A program made the position numbers and the translations under genes. Under the pieces are notes generated by a model. The model was not told the origin of the DNA and did no database searches. It saw nothing but the letters and a program-made list of their open reading frames with translations. Below, in pieces: positions 1 to 6,712 of a stretch of 13,488 nucleotides of DNA; the stretch's first letter is position 1; each line of letters opens with the position of its first letter. The DNA comes from Bacteroidales bacterium (GTDB taxonomy: Bacteria; Bacteroidota; Bacteroidia; Bacteroidales; UBA4181), in NCBI GenBank assembly GCA_031259205.1, contig JAIRLS010000256.1, positions 1-13,488 of the forward strand, read 5' to 3'.

Positions 1-10
1 GGGAAAAATA

Positions 11-18
11 TATCTTTG
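11..18 (+). promoter_or_regulatory. Bacteroidota-type -7 promoter element
   Basis: The octamer TATCTTTG matches the Bacteroidota -7 consensus TAnnTTTG exactly. It lies 20 bases before the first possible ATG of the Rpn-family gene and 26 before the second, giving a short untranslated leader. The -33 partner would fall outside the window, so it cannot be checked. It suggests the nuclease gene has its own transcription start rather than relying on an upstream operon. Confidence 0.55.
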
Positions 19-38
19 GGTCGTATTTAAAACAATAG

Positions 39-1004
39 ATGATCATGGCACGTTACCTTGACCCTAAAAACGATTTGCCCTTCAAGCGGATTTTCGGCGA
101 GCATCCCGACCTGCTGAAGAGTTTTCTCAATGCGTTGATGCCGCTGGAATCCGGTCAGCAGATAGAAAGTCTGGAATATCTTTCGGCGGAGCAGGTGCCG
201 GAGAATCCGGCCAAGAAGAACTCCATTGTGGACGTTCGCTGCAAGGACAATTTCGGACGGCAGTTTATCGTAGAAATGCAAATGGCGTGGAGCAAATCCT
301 TTTCCAGCCGGATAGTGTTCAACGCCTCGAAGGCGTACGTGCGGCAGATGGACAGGAGCGAGCATTACTATCTGTTGCAGCCGGTCTATGCGCTGTCAAT
401 ACTCGACGATACCTTCGACAAAAAGACGCCGGAGTTTTACCATCATTACCGGATAGTGAACTACCGGAACACGGAAGAAGTGATCAAAGGCTTGGAGTTT
501 GTTTTGGTGGAGTTGCCCAAGTTCAGGCCGGAGAAGTGGTCGGATCGCCGGATGGCGGTGTTGTGGCTTCGTTTTTTGAAGGAAGTGAGCGATGCTCGAG
601 AATCTGTTGTTCCCGCCGATTTGAAGGAGGACGCAGATATACGCAAAGCGCTGGACATGTGTGAGGAGGGCGCCTTCACGGAAGCCGAGCTGGCCGCCTA
701 CGAAAAATACCGGGACATCGTATATACCGAGAAGGCGCTTTACGCCGAATTTCATGAAGAAGGCGAAGCAAAAGGCGAAGCAAAAGGAAGAGCGAAAGGG
801 AGAGCGGAAGGACGAGCGGAAGGTATGGCGGAAGGCGAAGCAAAAGGACGAGCGGAAGGCGAAGCAAAAGGAAGAATGGAAAGTTTAACCGGCGTTGTTC
901 TCAACTGTAAGCGTAATGGTTTCTCTTTGGAACAAATACAGGCGGCAACCGGTCTCGACGAGAAAAAAATCGTGGAAATTCTTCATTCAAACAGTGAAGG
1001 GTGA
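39..1004 (+). CDS. Rpn family recombination-promoting nuclease / PD-(D/E)XK putative transposase
   Basis: The 321-residue protein opens with the family hallmark DPKNDLPFKRIFGE (residues 8-21). The nuclease core follows: Asp65 in SIVDV, then Glu79 and Gln81 in IVEMQM, the D...ExQ pattern of PD-(D/E)XK enzymes of the PDDEXK_2 / Rpn group. Family members are annotated as transposases, and E. coli Rpn proteins cut DNA and promote RecA-independent recombination; the role of this copy is inferred from the family. Residues 243-278 are nine xA(K/E)G tetrapeptides, a flexible or helical linker. The C-terminal tail (GFSLEQIQAATGLDEKKI, 294-311) resembles a small helix-turn-helix-like segment common in these proteins. 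ATG 39 and ATG 45 are both possible; ATG 45 gives the more usual N-terminus MARYLDPK. No terminal inverted repeats or second transposase gene are seen, so it is a solitary gene. It looks intact. Family assignment is firm; function is not. Confidence 0.9.
   Translation: MIMARYLDPKNDLPFKRIFGEHPDLLKSFLNALMPLESGQQIESLEYLSAEQVPENPAKKNSIVDVRCKDNFGRQFIVEMQMAWSKSFSSRIVFNASKAYVRQMDRSEHYYLLQPVYALSILDDTFDKKTPEFYHHYRIVNYRNTEEVIKGLEFVLVELPKFRPEKWSDRRMAVLWLRFLKEVSDARESVVPADLKEDADIRKALDMCEEGAFTEAELAAYEKYRDIVYTEKALYAEFHEEGEAKGEAKGRAKGRAEGRAEGMAEGEAKGRAEGEAKGRMESLTGVVLNCKRNGFSLEQIQAATGLDEKKIVEILHSNSEG
765..872 (+). repeat. 12-base tandem repeat coding for xA(K/E)G, nine copies
   Basis: Nine imperfect 12-base units, of the type GAA-GCA-AAA-GGC or AGA-GCG-GAA-GGA, run without a break inside the Rpn-family gene and encode EAKG, EAKG, RAKG, RAEG, RAEG, MAEG, EAKG, RAEG, EAKG. 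Because the unit is a multiple of three, gain or loss of copies would leave the reading frame intact and only change linker length. Similar xxxG linkers occur at this place in many family members. Confidence 0.85.
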
Positions 1005-1007
1005 ACC

Positions 1008-1020
1008 GGGTTTTGAACCC
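1008..1020. terminator. Small hairpin between convergent genes, possible terminator
   Basis: GGGTT and AACCC can pair as a 5-bp stem around a TTG loop, starting 3 bases after the Rpn-family stop codon and 17 bases before the convergent DoxX stop. A T-rich stretch (AATTTAATTTTT) lies about 14 bases further on the plus strand, not directly next to the stem. It may serve as a weak shared terminator, but the stem is short and the spacing poor. Confidence 0.25.
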
Positions 1021-1036
1021 TGAAGGGAGGGGGAAT

Positions 1037-2263
1037 TTAATTTTTCCGAAATTCATAAAAGGCAAATGTTACCAATATGAATACGCTGAGCAGGCAGTAA
1101 AACAATCTTTTGTCCGACGCGGCACTTTGCTTTTTCAGGGCATAGCCTGTCAAGTCGGCAGGGAGTTCGCGTATATCCGGCATATCGTTGAAATGCCATT
1201 TGCTCAAAATAGTGCCTTTTTTGAGCAGAACAAGTCCGGGATTGGCGCGTATGACGGTTTTCAGCGTGATGCCGTCGGTAAAACAAAATTCGTAGGATAG
1301 CCCCAATTGCGATTTTATGGAATGAATTTCATCTTGCAGGGAAGCGGTGAGGCAATAAAAACGGTGGCCATTGTCGCGACAAAATTGCGCAATACCGTCG
1401 GCTTGTTGCAGGGCTTTGCGGTTGCTTTCGTCGAGACGGCAGGCAATTAACAGAAAGGTATATCTGTCGTCGGTTAACAGTTCTTCGGTGATATCGACGC
1501 CATCTTCGACAGTAGTAACAGAGAAATCATGAATAGGCGGTTGATAGCCTTTTTTGACCAGTCGTGACCGGGTATCTTTCCATATCCATGTAGAATCATT
1601 CCACGGATAATCCTGTTCGGAAAAGACTTTTACCACACCGTCCTTTTCATAATACAAAGTAGTTTCAAACTCGTCGGCAGGCACTCCTTCGGGAATGGTC
1701 ATATCTTGCGGGATGTTGACGCCTACACTGTAGGGACGGAAATCGAACAGCGGCAAATGGCGGTATCCATGCAGCGAAATGCCGGTAATGGCTACGGCTA
1801 TGGCCGCAACGCAAACCCACTCGGTCACCGGACGATAAACCGGAACAAATTTATTACGCCTCACAAATACAATGATGGCCAATGCAGTCAAGAGGAGGTT
1901 TTTGATAAAAGTTTGCAAGTTGGTCAATATCAATGCGTCGCCGAAACATCCGCAGTCCGTGACAGGGTTGGTGAACAGCAGGATGAGGGTGAGCGGGGTA
2001 TAAAATGCCATGAATAACAGGACTGCCCAGGCCGATACGTTCATACGCAACCGCAATACCAGCGCCACGCCAATAAGGGTTTCGGCGGTGTTCTGTAAAA
2101 GGGCCAGCACAAAAGCCGACGGCGATAAAGCCGTCAAATGAAAAGCGGTAAAATAATCCAAAAACTTGTAAGTAGAACCTAACGGGTCTATCTCTTTGAC
2201 AAAACCTGAAAAAATAAACACCACACCTAATAAGATACGGGCAACATCGGCTAAAATTTTCAT
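1037..2263 (-). CDS. DoxX/MauE-like membrane protein with thioredoxin-like extra-membrane domain (BT_3928-like)
   Basis: From ATG 2263 the protein has 408 residues. The N-terminal part is a four-helix DoxX/MauE-type membrane domain: ILLGVVFIFSGFVKEIDPLG near residues 10-29 is the usual opening, and TDCGCFGDA (102-110, Cys104 and Cys106) is the CGCFG motif of MauE-related redox membrane proteins. A further membrane helix near 150-165 leads into a soluble stretch of about 220 residues, and one last helix (387-402) ends the protein. Part of the soluble stretch (about 244-360) reads like a peroxiredoxin/thioredoxin fold: HDFSVTTVEDGVDIT, then TFLLIACR, then NPGLVLLKKGTIL, where the Pro may be the cis-proline; but there is no CxxC. 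The likely role is envelope redox chemistry, by inference only. The frame is open back to ATG 2338, but a -7 box lies inside that extension and the family usually starts at the MKIL position, so I chose 2263. The layout resembles Bacteroides BT_3928, from memory. Confidence 0.8.
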   Translation of the reverse strand: MKILADVARILLGVVFIFSGFVKEIDPLGSTYKFLDYFTAFHLTALSPSAFVLALLQNTAETLIGVALVLRLRMNVSAWAVLLFMAFYTPLTLILLFTNPVTDCGCFGDALILTNLQTFIKNLLLTALAIIVFVRRNKFVPVYRPVTEWVCVAAIAVAITGISLHGYRHLPLFDFRPYSVGVNIPQDMTIPEGVPADEFETTLYYEKDGVVKVFSEQDYPWNDSTWIWKDTRSRLVKKGYQPPIHDFSVTTVEDGVDITEELLTDDRYTFLLIACRLDESNRKALQQADGIAQFCRDNGHRFYCLTASLQDEIHSIKSQLGLSYEFCFTDGITLKTVIRANPGLVLLKKGTILSKWHFNDMPDIRELPADLTGYALKKQSAASDKRLFYCLLSVFILVTFAFYEFRKN

Positions 2264-2305
2264 TTCGATTATCTTTTTTAATATTACCGGTTGGGATTCC
2301 GGCAT

Positions 2306-2313
2306 CAAAGATA
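2306..2313 (-). promoter_or_regulatory. Bacteroidota -7 promoter element of the DoxX-like gene
   Basis: On the minus strand the bases read TATCTTTG, an exact TAnnTTTG match, 42 bases upstream of ATG 2263. It would give a leader of roughly 35 bases. I see no good TTTG at the -33 position. Its place inside the longer possible reading frame (start at 2338) argues for the shorter protein. Confidence 0.5.
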
Positions 2314-2356
2314 CATTTTTTTTGTTTCTTTTCATCATCTGACGGAAAAAATGTTG

Positions 2357-2363
2357 TAATTTG
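2357..2363 (+). promoter_or_regulatory. Possible -7-like element of the amidase-mscS-hycD unit
   Basis: TAATTTG resembles TAnnTTTG with one base missing between TA and TTTG. It lies 27 bases before the amidase ATG, a sensible distance, but there is no TTTG at the right distance upstream. This is only a candidate. Confidence 0.25.
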
Positions 2364-2390
2364 GCAGTTGGATTTTTCCGTGAATATCGA

Positions 2391-3581
2391 ATGATTTTTA
2401 CATATAATTACTTGACAGGCAATGTGTTTTTTGAACATCTGTGCATGTTGATACTTTGTATTGCTGCGCTTATTTTTCCTGTTGTTGCACAGGAAAGGTC
2501 GGAGGTGTTGCGGACAGTAGTCATTGACCCGGGGCATGGCGGCAAAGATTCGGGAGCGCCGGGCTTGTATTCGAAAGAAAAAGACATTGTACTGGATATT
2601 GCGCTACAGTTGGGAGAACTGATCCGGCAGGAATTTCCGGAAGTGAATGTTGTTTTTACCCGTAAAAAGGATGTGTTTGTGGATTTGTCGAAACGCGGCG
2701 ATATAGCCAATAAAGCGCAAGCCAACCTGTTTATTTCCGTTCATGCCAATGCGAATCCGAAAAAAACGGCCTTCGGCGCCGAAACGTATGTGATGGGCAA
2801 CAGTAAAACGGAAGAAAACATGGCTGTGGCCAAACTCGAAAACGCGGTGATCCTGATAGAAGAGGATTATACCGAACGTTATGAAGGTTTTGACAACTCC
2901 ACCGAATCCTACATTTATTTTTCGCTGGTGCAAAATGCCTACCTGAACCAGAGTTTGAGTTTTGCCGCCGAAGTGCAGGAACAGTTTAAAATAACGGCCA
3001 ACCGCACCGACCGTGGAGTGAAACAAGCTAATTTTGTGGTTTTATGGAAAACTGCCATGCCGAGTGTGTTGGTAGAAGTGGGTTTTATCTCCAATGAAGA
3101 GGAAGAAAAGTATTTAATGTCGGAGGAAGGTAAAAATCAATTGGCTACATCTATTTTCAACGCTTTTTGCGCCTACAAGTTAAATATCGACGAACGCGGC
3201 GTTGCCGGTCTGGGAAATGTCCGGCTGAAAGAGGAGGAAGAGGAATCCAAATCTTCGGACAGGCATCCGGAAGCAGCCTCTGTCCGTCCTCCGCAACCGG
3301 TACAGGAAGCGCGTCCCCGTAAAGTGGAATTTTGCGTGCAAATAGCTACATCGGCCAAACCGGTAGAAACCCAACCCTACAATTTCAAAAAATACAAAGG
3401 GGTGGAACGCATCCAGTCCTCGCCCAATTTTTACAAATATATTGTGGGACGTACTTCCAGTTACAGGGAAGCGCAGGACACATGGAAAAAAGTCCGCGCC
3501 GATTTCAAAGACGCTTTCATCATGGGAATTGTGAACGGCAAACTGACGCCGGTCAACGACGCCCTGAAAGAAATAAAATAA
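2391..3581 (+). CDS. N-acetylmuramoyl-L-alanine amidase (Amidase_3) with C-terminal SPOR domain
   Basis: This 396-residue exported enzyme cuts the bond between N-acetylmuramic acid and L-alanine in peptidoglycan, typically during septum splitting. A hydrophobic segment (about 18-33) ending in PVVAQ suggests a signal peptide cut near residue 33, although the region before it has little positive charge. The catalytic domain (about 41-265) has the expected zinc ligands: His49 in DPGHGGKDSG, Glu63 in SKEKD and His118 in FISVHANA, and the catalytic Glu229 in LVEVGFISN. A charged Glu/Ser/Pro-rich linker (about 280-310) leads to a SPOR-type domain (313-392, FCVQIATS... YKYIVGRTSSYREAQ), which in other proteins binds septal peptidoglycan stripped of stem peptides. 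The frame is open back to a TTG at 2361, but ATG 2391 is preferred because TTG 2361 overlaps the putative promoter. mscS starts 28 bases downstream on the same strand, so the two are probably co-transcribed. Confidence 0.92.
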   Translation: MIFTYNYLTGNVFFEHLCMLILCIAALIFPVVAQERSEVLRTVVIDPGHGGKDSGAPGLYSKEKDIVLDIALQLGELIRQEFPEVNVVFTRKKDVFVDLSKRGDIANKAQANLFISVHANANPKKTAFGAETYVMGNSKTEENMAVAKLENAVILIEEDYTERYEGFDNSTESYIYFSLVQNAYLNQSLSFAAEVQEQFKITANRTDRGVKQANFVVLWKTAMPSVLVEVGFISNEEEEKYLMSEEGKNQLATSIFNAFCAYKLNIDERGVAGLGNVRLKEEEEESKSSDRHPEAASVRPPQPVQEARPRKVEFCVQIATSAKPVETQPYNFKKYKGVERIQSSPNFYKYIVGRTSSYREAQDTWKKVRADFKDAFIMGIVNGKLTPVNDALKEIK

Positions 3582-3609
3582 AAACGGGAAAATCGAATCA
3601 TTTAAAATC

Positions 3610-4647
3610 ATGTTGGAACAAATATTTTTTAGAAATACCCTCAAAGAGTGGTTAATATCTTTGGCCATCATTGCAGTCGCTGTCCTTTTGAACAGAGGTA
3701 TCATATTGTTGAACCGGCGGGTAATCAAAAAAGTGGTGGCCAAAAGCAAAAATCACATGGATAATTTATTGTCCGAATCACTGGAGAAGCCATTGGTACT
3801 GGGCATCATGCTGGTGGCGATATGGATTGCCGTTCACCGGCTGAAGATGGATGCAGACGTCGGGGATACAATTGAAAAGGCTTACCGGATTCTTACCGTC
3901 ATCAACATAACATGGTTCGTTTCCAGATTCTTGAGCGGACTGATAAATAAATACGGGCACAGAACGTTTAACGCTAAATTACTTCCTCTGCTCAAGCGGG
4001 TAACGGTAATTGCCGTTTGGATTATCGGAATAGTAACGGCTTTGAACAATGTAGGGATGAAAGTGACCACGCTGTTGGGGGCTTTGGGGCTTGGCGGCAT
4101 GGCAATTGCACTTGCAGCGCAGGATTCCATCAAAAATATATTCGGCAGTATTACCATTTTCACCGATACTCCCTTCCGCATCGGCGATACCGTCAAATTC
4201 GACACGCTCGAAGGCGTCGTACACGATATAGGGCTTAGAAGCACGCGCATAAAAACTTACGAAAACCGGATCGTAACAATTCCTAATTATAAATTGACGG
4301 ATGCTGTGGTCACCAACATCTCAAGAGAGCCTAACCGAAAAGTGACTGTGAAACTGGGGCTTACCTATGACACCTCTCCTCAAAAAATGCGGGAGGCCAT
4401 TACGCTGTTGAAAGACATTCCGCAAACTGTACGGGATATAGAGGACAGCACCATAGCTTATTTTTCCGACTTCGGAGATTTTGCGTTAATAATCACCTGT
4501 CATTATTTTATCAAAAAAGGGAAAGATATTTTCGAAACCATCTCGCTGGTCAATTTTGAAATCCTGATGCGTTTCAATGCTGCCGGATTGAATTTTGCGT
4601 TTCCCACTCAAACGGTCTATCTTGAAAAAACAAATAAACCATGTTAA
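3610..4647 (+). CDS. MscS-family small-conductance mechanosensitive ion channel
   Basis: The 345-residue inner-membrane channel would open under membrane tension and release solutes on hypo-osmotic shock. Hydrophobic segments lie near residues 13-34, 61-77, 92-110 and 130-147. They are followed by the pore helix and MscS signature TTLLGALGLGGMAIALAAQD (153-172) with KNIFGSITIF behind it. The beta domain carries FRIGDTVKF (189-197), GVVHDIGLRSTRIKT (202-216) and NRIVTIPN (219-226), all typical of the family, and the C-terminal end contains LNFAFPTQTVYLE. Length is slightly above E. coli MscS because of the extra N-terminal helices. It sits between the amidase and the hycD-like gene, and its last 7 bases overlap the latter, which implies translational coupling. 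A cell-wall amidase next to an osmotic valve makes sense as an envelope-maintenance pairing, but that link is inference. Confidence 0.93.
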   Translation: MLEQIFFRNTLKEWLISLAIIAVAVLLNRGIILLNRRVIKKVVAKSKNHMDNLLSESLEKPLVLGIMLVAIWIAVHRLKMDADVGDTIEKAYRILTVINITWFVSRFLSGLINKYGHRTFNAKLLPLLKRVTVIAVWIIGIVTALNNVGMKVTTLLGALGLGGMAIALAAQDSIKNIFGSITIFTDTPFRIGDTVKFDTLEGVVHDIGLRSTRIKTYENRIVTIPNYKLTDAVVTNISREPNRKVTVKLGLTYDTSPQKMREAITLLKDIPQTVRDIEDSTIAYFSDFGDFALIITCHYFIKKGKDIFETISLVNFEILMRFNAAGLNFAFPTQTVYLEKTNKPC

Positions 4648-5546
4648 GCCTTGTCTTGATATTCCTCGCCAGCCTTTTTTTCCCGGGTCTGATTCGACGT
4701 ACCAGAAGCATCCTCTCCGGACGGAAAGGGCCGGGAATATTTCAACCTGTGTACGATTATCTTCGGCTTTTCAGGAAAGGCGCTGTGTATAGCCATACTG
4801 TCACGCCGATTTTCAAGTTGGCTCCAGTCGTTTATTTTTCATCCCTGCTTTTTGCCGCTTTTTTTGTGCCTTTAGGCAGTTGTAAAGCTATCCTTTCTTT
4901 TGATGGCGATTTTATTGTTTTTGCCTGTCTGTTGGCGCTCGGCAAATTCTTCCTCATCCTGATGGCGCTGGACACCGGAAGTAGCTTTGAAGGAATGGGC
5001 GCCAGCCGTGAAGCGATGTTCTCCTTTTTGGCCGAACCGGCCTTCTTCATACTGATCGGCTCTTTTGCTTTGCTCACAGGACATACCTCTTTCTACGACA
5101 TTTATTCCTCCTTCCACTTTTCCGGCCCCGTATCATACGCATTAGCGATGTTAGCAGGTTATGTGCTGCTGCTGCTGGCGGCTATCGAGAACAGCCGCCT
5201 GCCTGTGGACGACCCCGAAACTCATCTGGAATTGACAATGGTACACGAAGTGATGATACTGGACAACAGCGGATTCGACCTGGGACTTATCAAATATGCC
5301 GGAAGCCTGAAATTTGCCGTTTTCGGCACGCTCATCGCTAACTTTTTCATAGGGCCTTCGTGGCCATTCTATTGGTTGATACCGGTATTTTTCTTCATAC
5401 AAGCTTTGTCAGCCATCCTCATCGGTTGCGTAGAATCGTTCGGCGCACGTTTTCGCATGAGCCACAATGCACAGTTCATTTTTACGCTTACGGCGGTCAG
5501 TCTGCTGATTTTCTTCGGCGTACTGCTTATGCCGGCAAGTTTTTAA
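4641..5546 (+). CDS. HycD/HyfC-type membrane subunit of group 4 hydrogenase or complex I (NuoH-like)
   Basis: The 301-residue, mostly membrane-embedded protein matches the complex I subunit 1 superfamily. Recognisable blocks are GPGIFQPVYDYLRLF (30-44), DTGSSFEGMGASREAMFSFL (111-130) and ENSRLPVDDPETHLELTMVH (183-202), which are the conserved cytoplasmic loops of HycD/HyfC rather than of true NuoH. Both ends look complete and the frame is unbroken, so it is probably functional. In known systems this subunit anchors the NiFe or NADH module to the membrane and takes part in proton or sodium movement. What is odd is the setting: no HyfB/HyfF antiporter-like subunit, HyfE, large subunit (HycE) or small subunit (HycG) lies next to it. 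Upstream is mscS (7-base overlap), and downstream is convergent ispH. The partners must be elsewhere, or the protein works alone. Confidence 0.88.
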   Translation: MLSLVLIFLASLFFPGLIRRTRSILSGRKGPGIFQPVYDYLRLFRKGAVYSHTVTPIFKLAPVVYFSSLLFAAFFVPLGSCKAILSFDGDFIVFACLLALGKFFLILMALDTGSSFEGMGASREAMFSFLAEPAFFILIGSFALLTGHTSFYDIYSSFHFSGPVSYALAMLAGYVLLLLAAIENSRLPVDDPETHLELTMVHEVMILDNSGFDLGLIKYAGSLKFAVFGTLIANFFIGPSWPFYWLIPVFFFIQALSAILIGCVESFGARFRMSHNAQFIFTLTAVSLLIFFGVLLMPASF

Positions 5547-5622
5547 AAAATCGTCGCGTCGGCAACTGAAACCCTTTGTTGAGGTATAATCCGGATACAG
5601 GTCGAAGCGTCGTTGCGTTCCG

Positions 5623-6501
5623 TCAGGATTGCCGTATCTTTTCCGCCACTTCTTCCATCAGCCAGCGAGGTGTCGAGGTAGCGCCGCATATACCGATGAG
5701 TTTGGCGTGGCGAAACCATTCCTCACGCAGGTCTGCCGCGCCGGCAATCATAAAACTGTCGGGATTGGCGCGCCGGCAGACTTCGTACAGCGCTTTTCCG
5801 TTGGAACTCTTGCTGCCGCACACAAATACCACTGCGTCGTGAAGACGGGCAAACCGTGCCAGACTGGTTTCGCGGTTCGACACCTGCCGGCAAATGGTAT
5901 CGTTTACTTCAAAAGGCGCTGTGCTGTGATGCGCTGCCCGCGTTTTTTCTATGGCTTCTCTGATACGCTGCAATCCGGCTATAGTCATTGTGGTTTGCGC
6001 AAACAGGTATATCGGGCGCAAGGCGTCTATCTTGTCCGTTTCCTCATCGGATGCAATGACCACTGCGGTATCTCCCGTCTGTCCCACCAGGCCGTTTACT
6101 TCGGCATGACCGGGTTTGCCGTAAATCACCACTTGCCCTCCGTCTTGCTGCGATCGGATGTACGCCTGATGTACCTTTTTTTGCAGGTTCAGCACTACGG
6201 GACAGGTGGCGTCGACAATAGTGAGACCGTTTTCCTCTGCTATCCGGTAAACGACGGGCGGCTCTCCGTGCGCCCTGATGAGCGCTTTCACGCCGTGCAA
6301 CTGCTCCAGTTCTTCCCGATTGACGGTACACATGCCGTAACGGTTGAGCCGTGCCACTTCCTGCTCGTTGTGTACAATATCGCCCAAACTGTACAAAACG
6401 CCTTTCTCCAGTTCATTTTCCGCCATGCGGATGGCGCGTACCACTCCGTAGCAAAACCCTGACCCGGAATCTATTTCAACTATTCTTGACCGATGCATCA
6501 T
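5623..6501 (-). CDS. ispH: 4-hydroxy-3-methylbut-2-enyl diphosphate reductase
   Basis: IspH (LytB) carries out the last step of the MEP pathway, reducing HMBPP to isopentenyl and dimethylallyl diphosphate with a [4Fe-4S] cluster in the cytoplasm. From ATG 6501 the protein has 292 residues. Cluster ligands are visible as Cys17 (SGFCYGV), Cys100 (VDATCPVV) and Cys204 (NDTICRQVSNRE). Substrate-site residues include His44 (IVHN), His78 (RAHGEP), His132 and Glu134 (GHAEVNGLVGQ). The SKSSN motif and the end motif GICGATSTPRWLMEEV are also intact. The frame extends to a GTG at 6510, but a -7 box at 6518-6525 leaves almost no leader for that codon, so ATG 6501 (or ATG 6498) is more likely. It is a single-gene unit: htpG is about 210 bases upstream and hycD converges 76 bases away. 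Bacteroidota often have ispH next to cmk; that is not so here. Confidence 0.96.
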   Translation of the reverse strand: MMHRSRIVEIDSGSGFCYGVVRAIRMAENELEKGVLYSLGDIVHNEQEVARLNRYGMCTVNREELEQLHGVKALIRAHGEPPVVYRIAEENGLTIVDATCPVVLNLQKKVHQAYIRSQQDGGQVVIYGKPGHAEVNGLVGQTGDTAVVIASDEETDKIDALRPIYLFAQTTMTIAGLQRIREAIEKTRAAHHSTAPFEVNDTICRQVSNRETSLARFARLHDAVVFVCGSKSSNGKALYEVCRRANPDSFMIAGAADLREEWFRHAKLIGICGATSTPRWLMEEVAEKIRQS

Positions 6502-6517
6502 ATTTTCCACCTGTGAG

Positions 6518-6525
6518 CAAATTTA
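6518..6525 (-). promoter_or_regulatory. Bacteroidota -7 promoter element of ispH
   Basis: The minus strand reads TAAATTTG, an exact TAnnTTTG match, 16 bases upstream of ATG 6501. At the -33 position only a TGTG resembles the consensus. The leader would be very short, about 10 bases. The box supports independent transcription of ispH and decides against the GTG 6510 start. Confidence 0.5.
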
Positions 6526-6609
6526 CATGAAATATTGATATAACACACAGACGGACAAAAAAAATCACAATTTACAGGAAAAAAGACGATGCGATTTCCT
6601 CTACTCAAA

Positions 6610-6655
6610 GAGGGAATGTTGCCAAATGTTTTTTTGCACATGGCAACATTCCCTC
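6610..6655. terminator. Perfect 15-bp inverted repeat between htpG and ispH, possible htpG terminator
   Basis: GAGGGAATGTTGCCA (6610-6624) is repeated exactly in reverse complement at 6641-6655, with a 16-base spacer that holds a run of seven T on the plus strand. Three more pairs (TGT with ACA) can form inside after a two-base bulge. It begins 57 bases past the htpG stop codon and about 85 bases upstream of the ispH promoter. The position suits transcription termination after htpG, but no U-run follows the stem on the htpG strand, so it could also be an RNA stability element, a regulator site or a dispersed palindromic repeat. Confidence 0.6.
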
Positions 6656-6712
6656 CATTCATCCGGTTACAAGCCTTGCGGGCGTTTGCCCTGCTGCTGC
6701 CGACGTTTTCTC

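Noticed and set aside
765..872. Regular repeat considered as a CRISPR array
   Set aside because: Units are 12 bases, contiguous, without spacers, and keep the reading frame of a gene.
2361..2390. TTG start at 2361 for the amidase
   Set aside because: It adds ten residues with no family support and overlaps the possible promoter; ATG 2391 is more plausible.
5547..5622. Gap between hycD-like gene and ispH searched for remnants of hyfE or a terminator
   Set aside because: No recognisable coding remnant or convincing stem-loop was found in these 76 bases.
5629..6462. A 277-residue open frame on the plus strand, antisense to ispH
   Set aside because: ispH is complete with all cluster ligands on the other strand; the antisense frame shows no domain.
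6502..6510. GTG start at 6510 for ispH
   Set aside because: A -7 box at 6518-6525 leaves practically no leader before this codon, and two ATG codons follow within twelve bases.
6678..6694. Small GC hairpin (GGGC-GTTT-GCCC) just after htpG
   Set aside because: Only four base pairs and no T-run; too weak to call.
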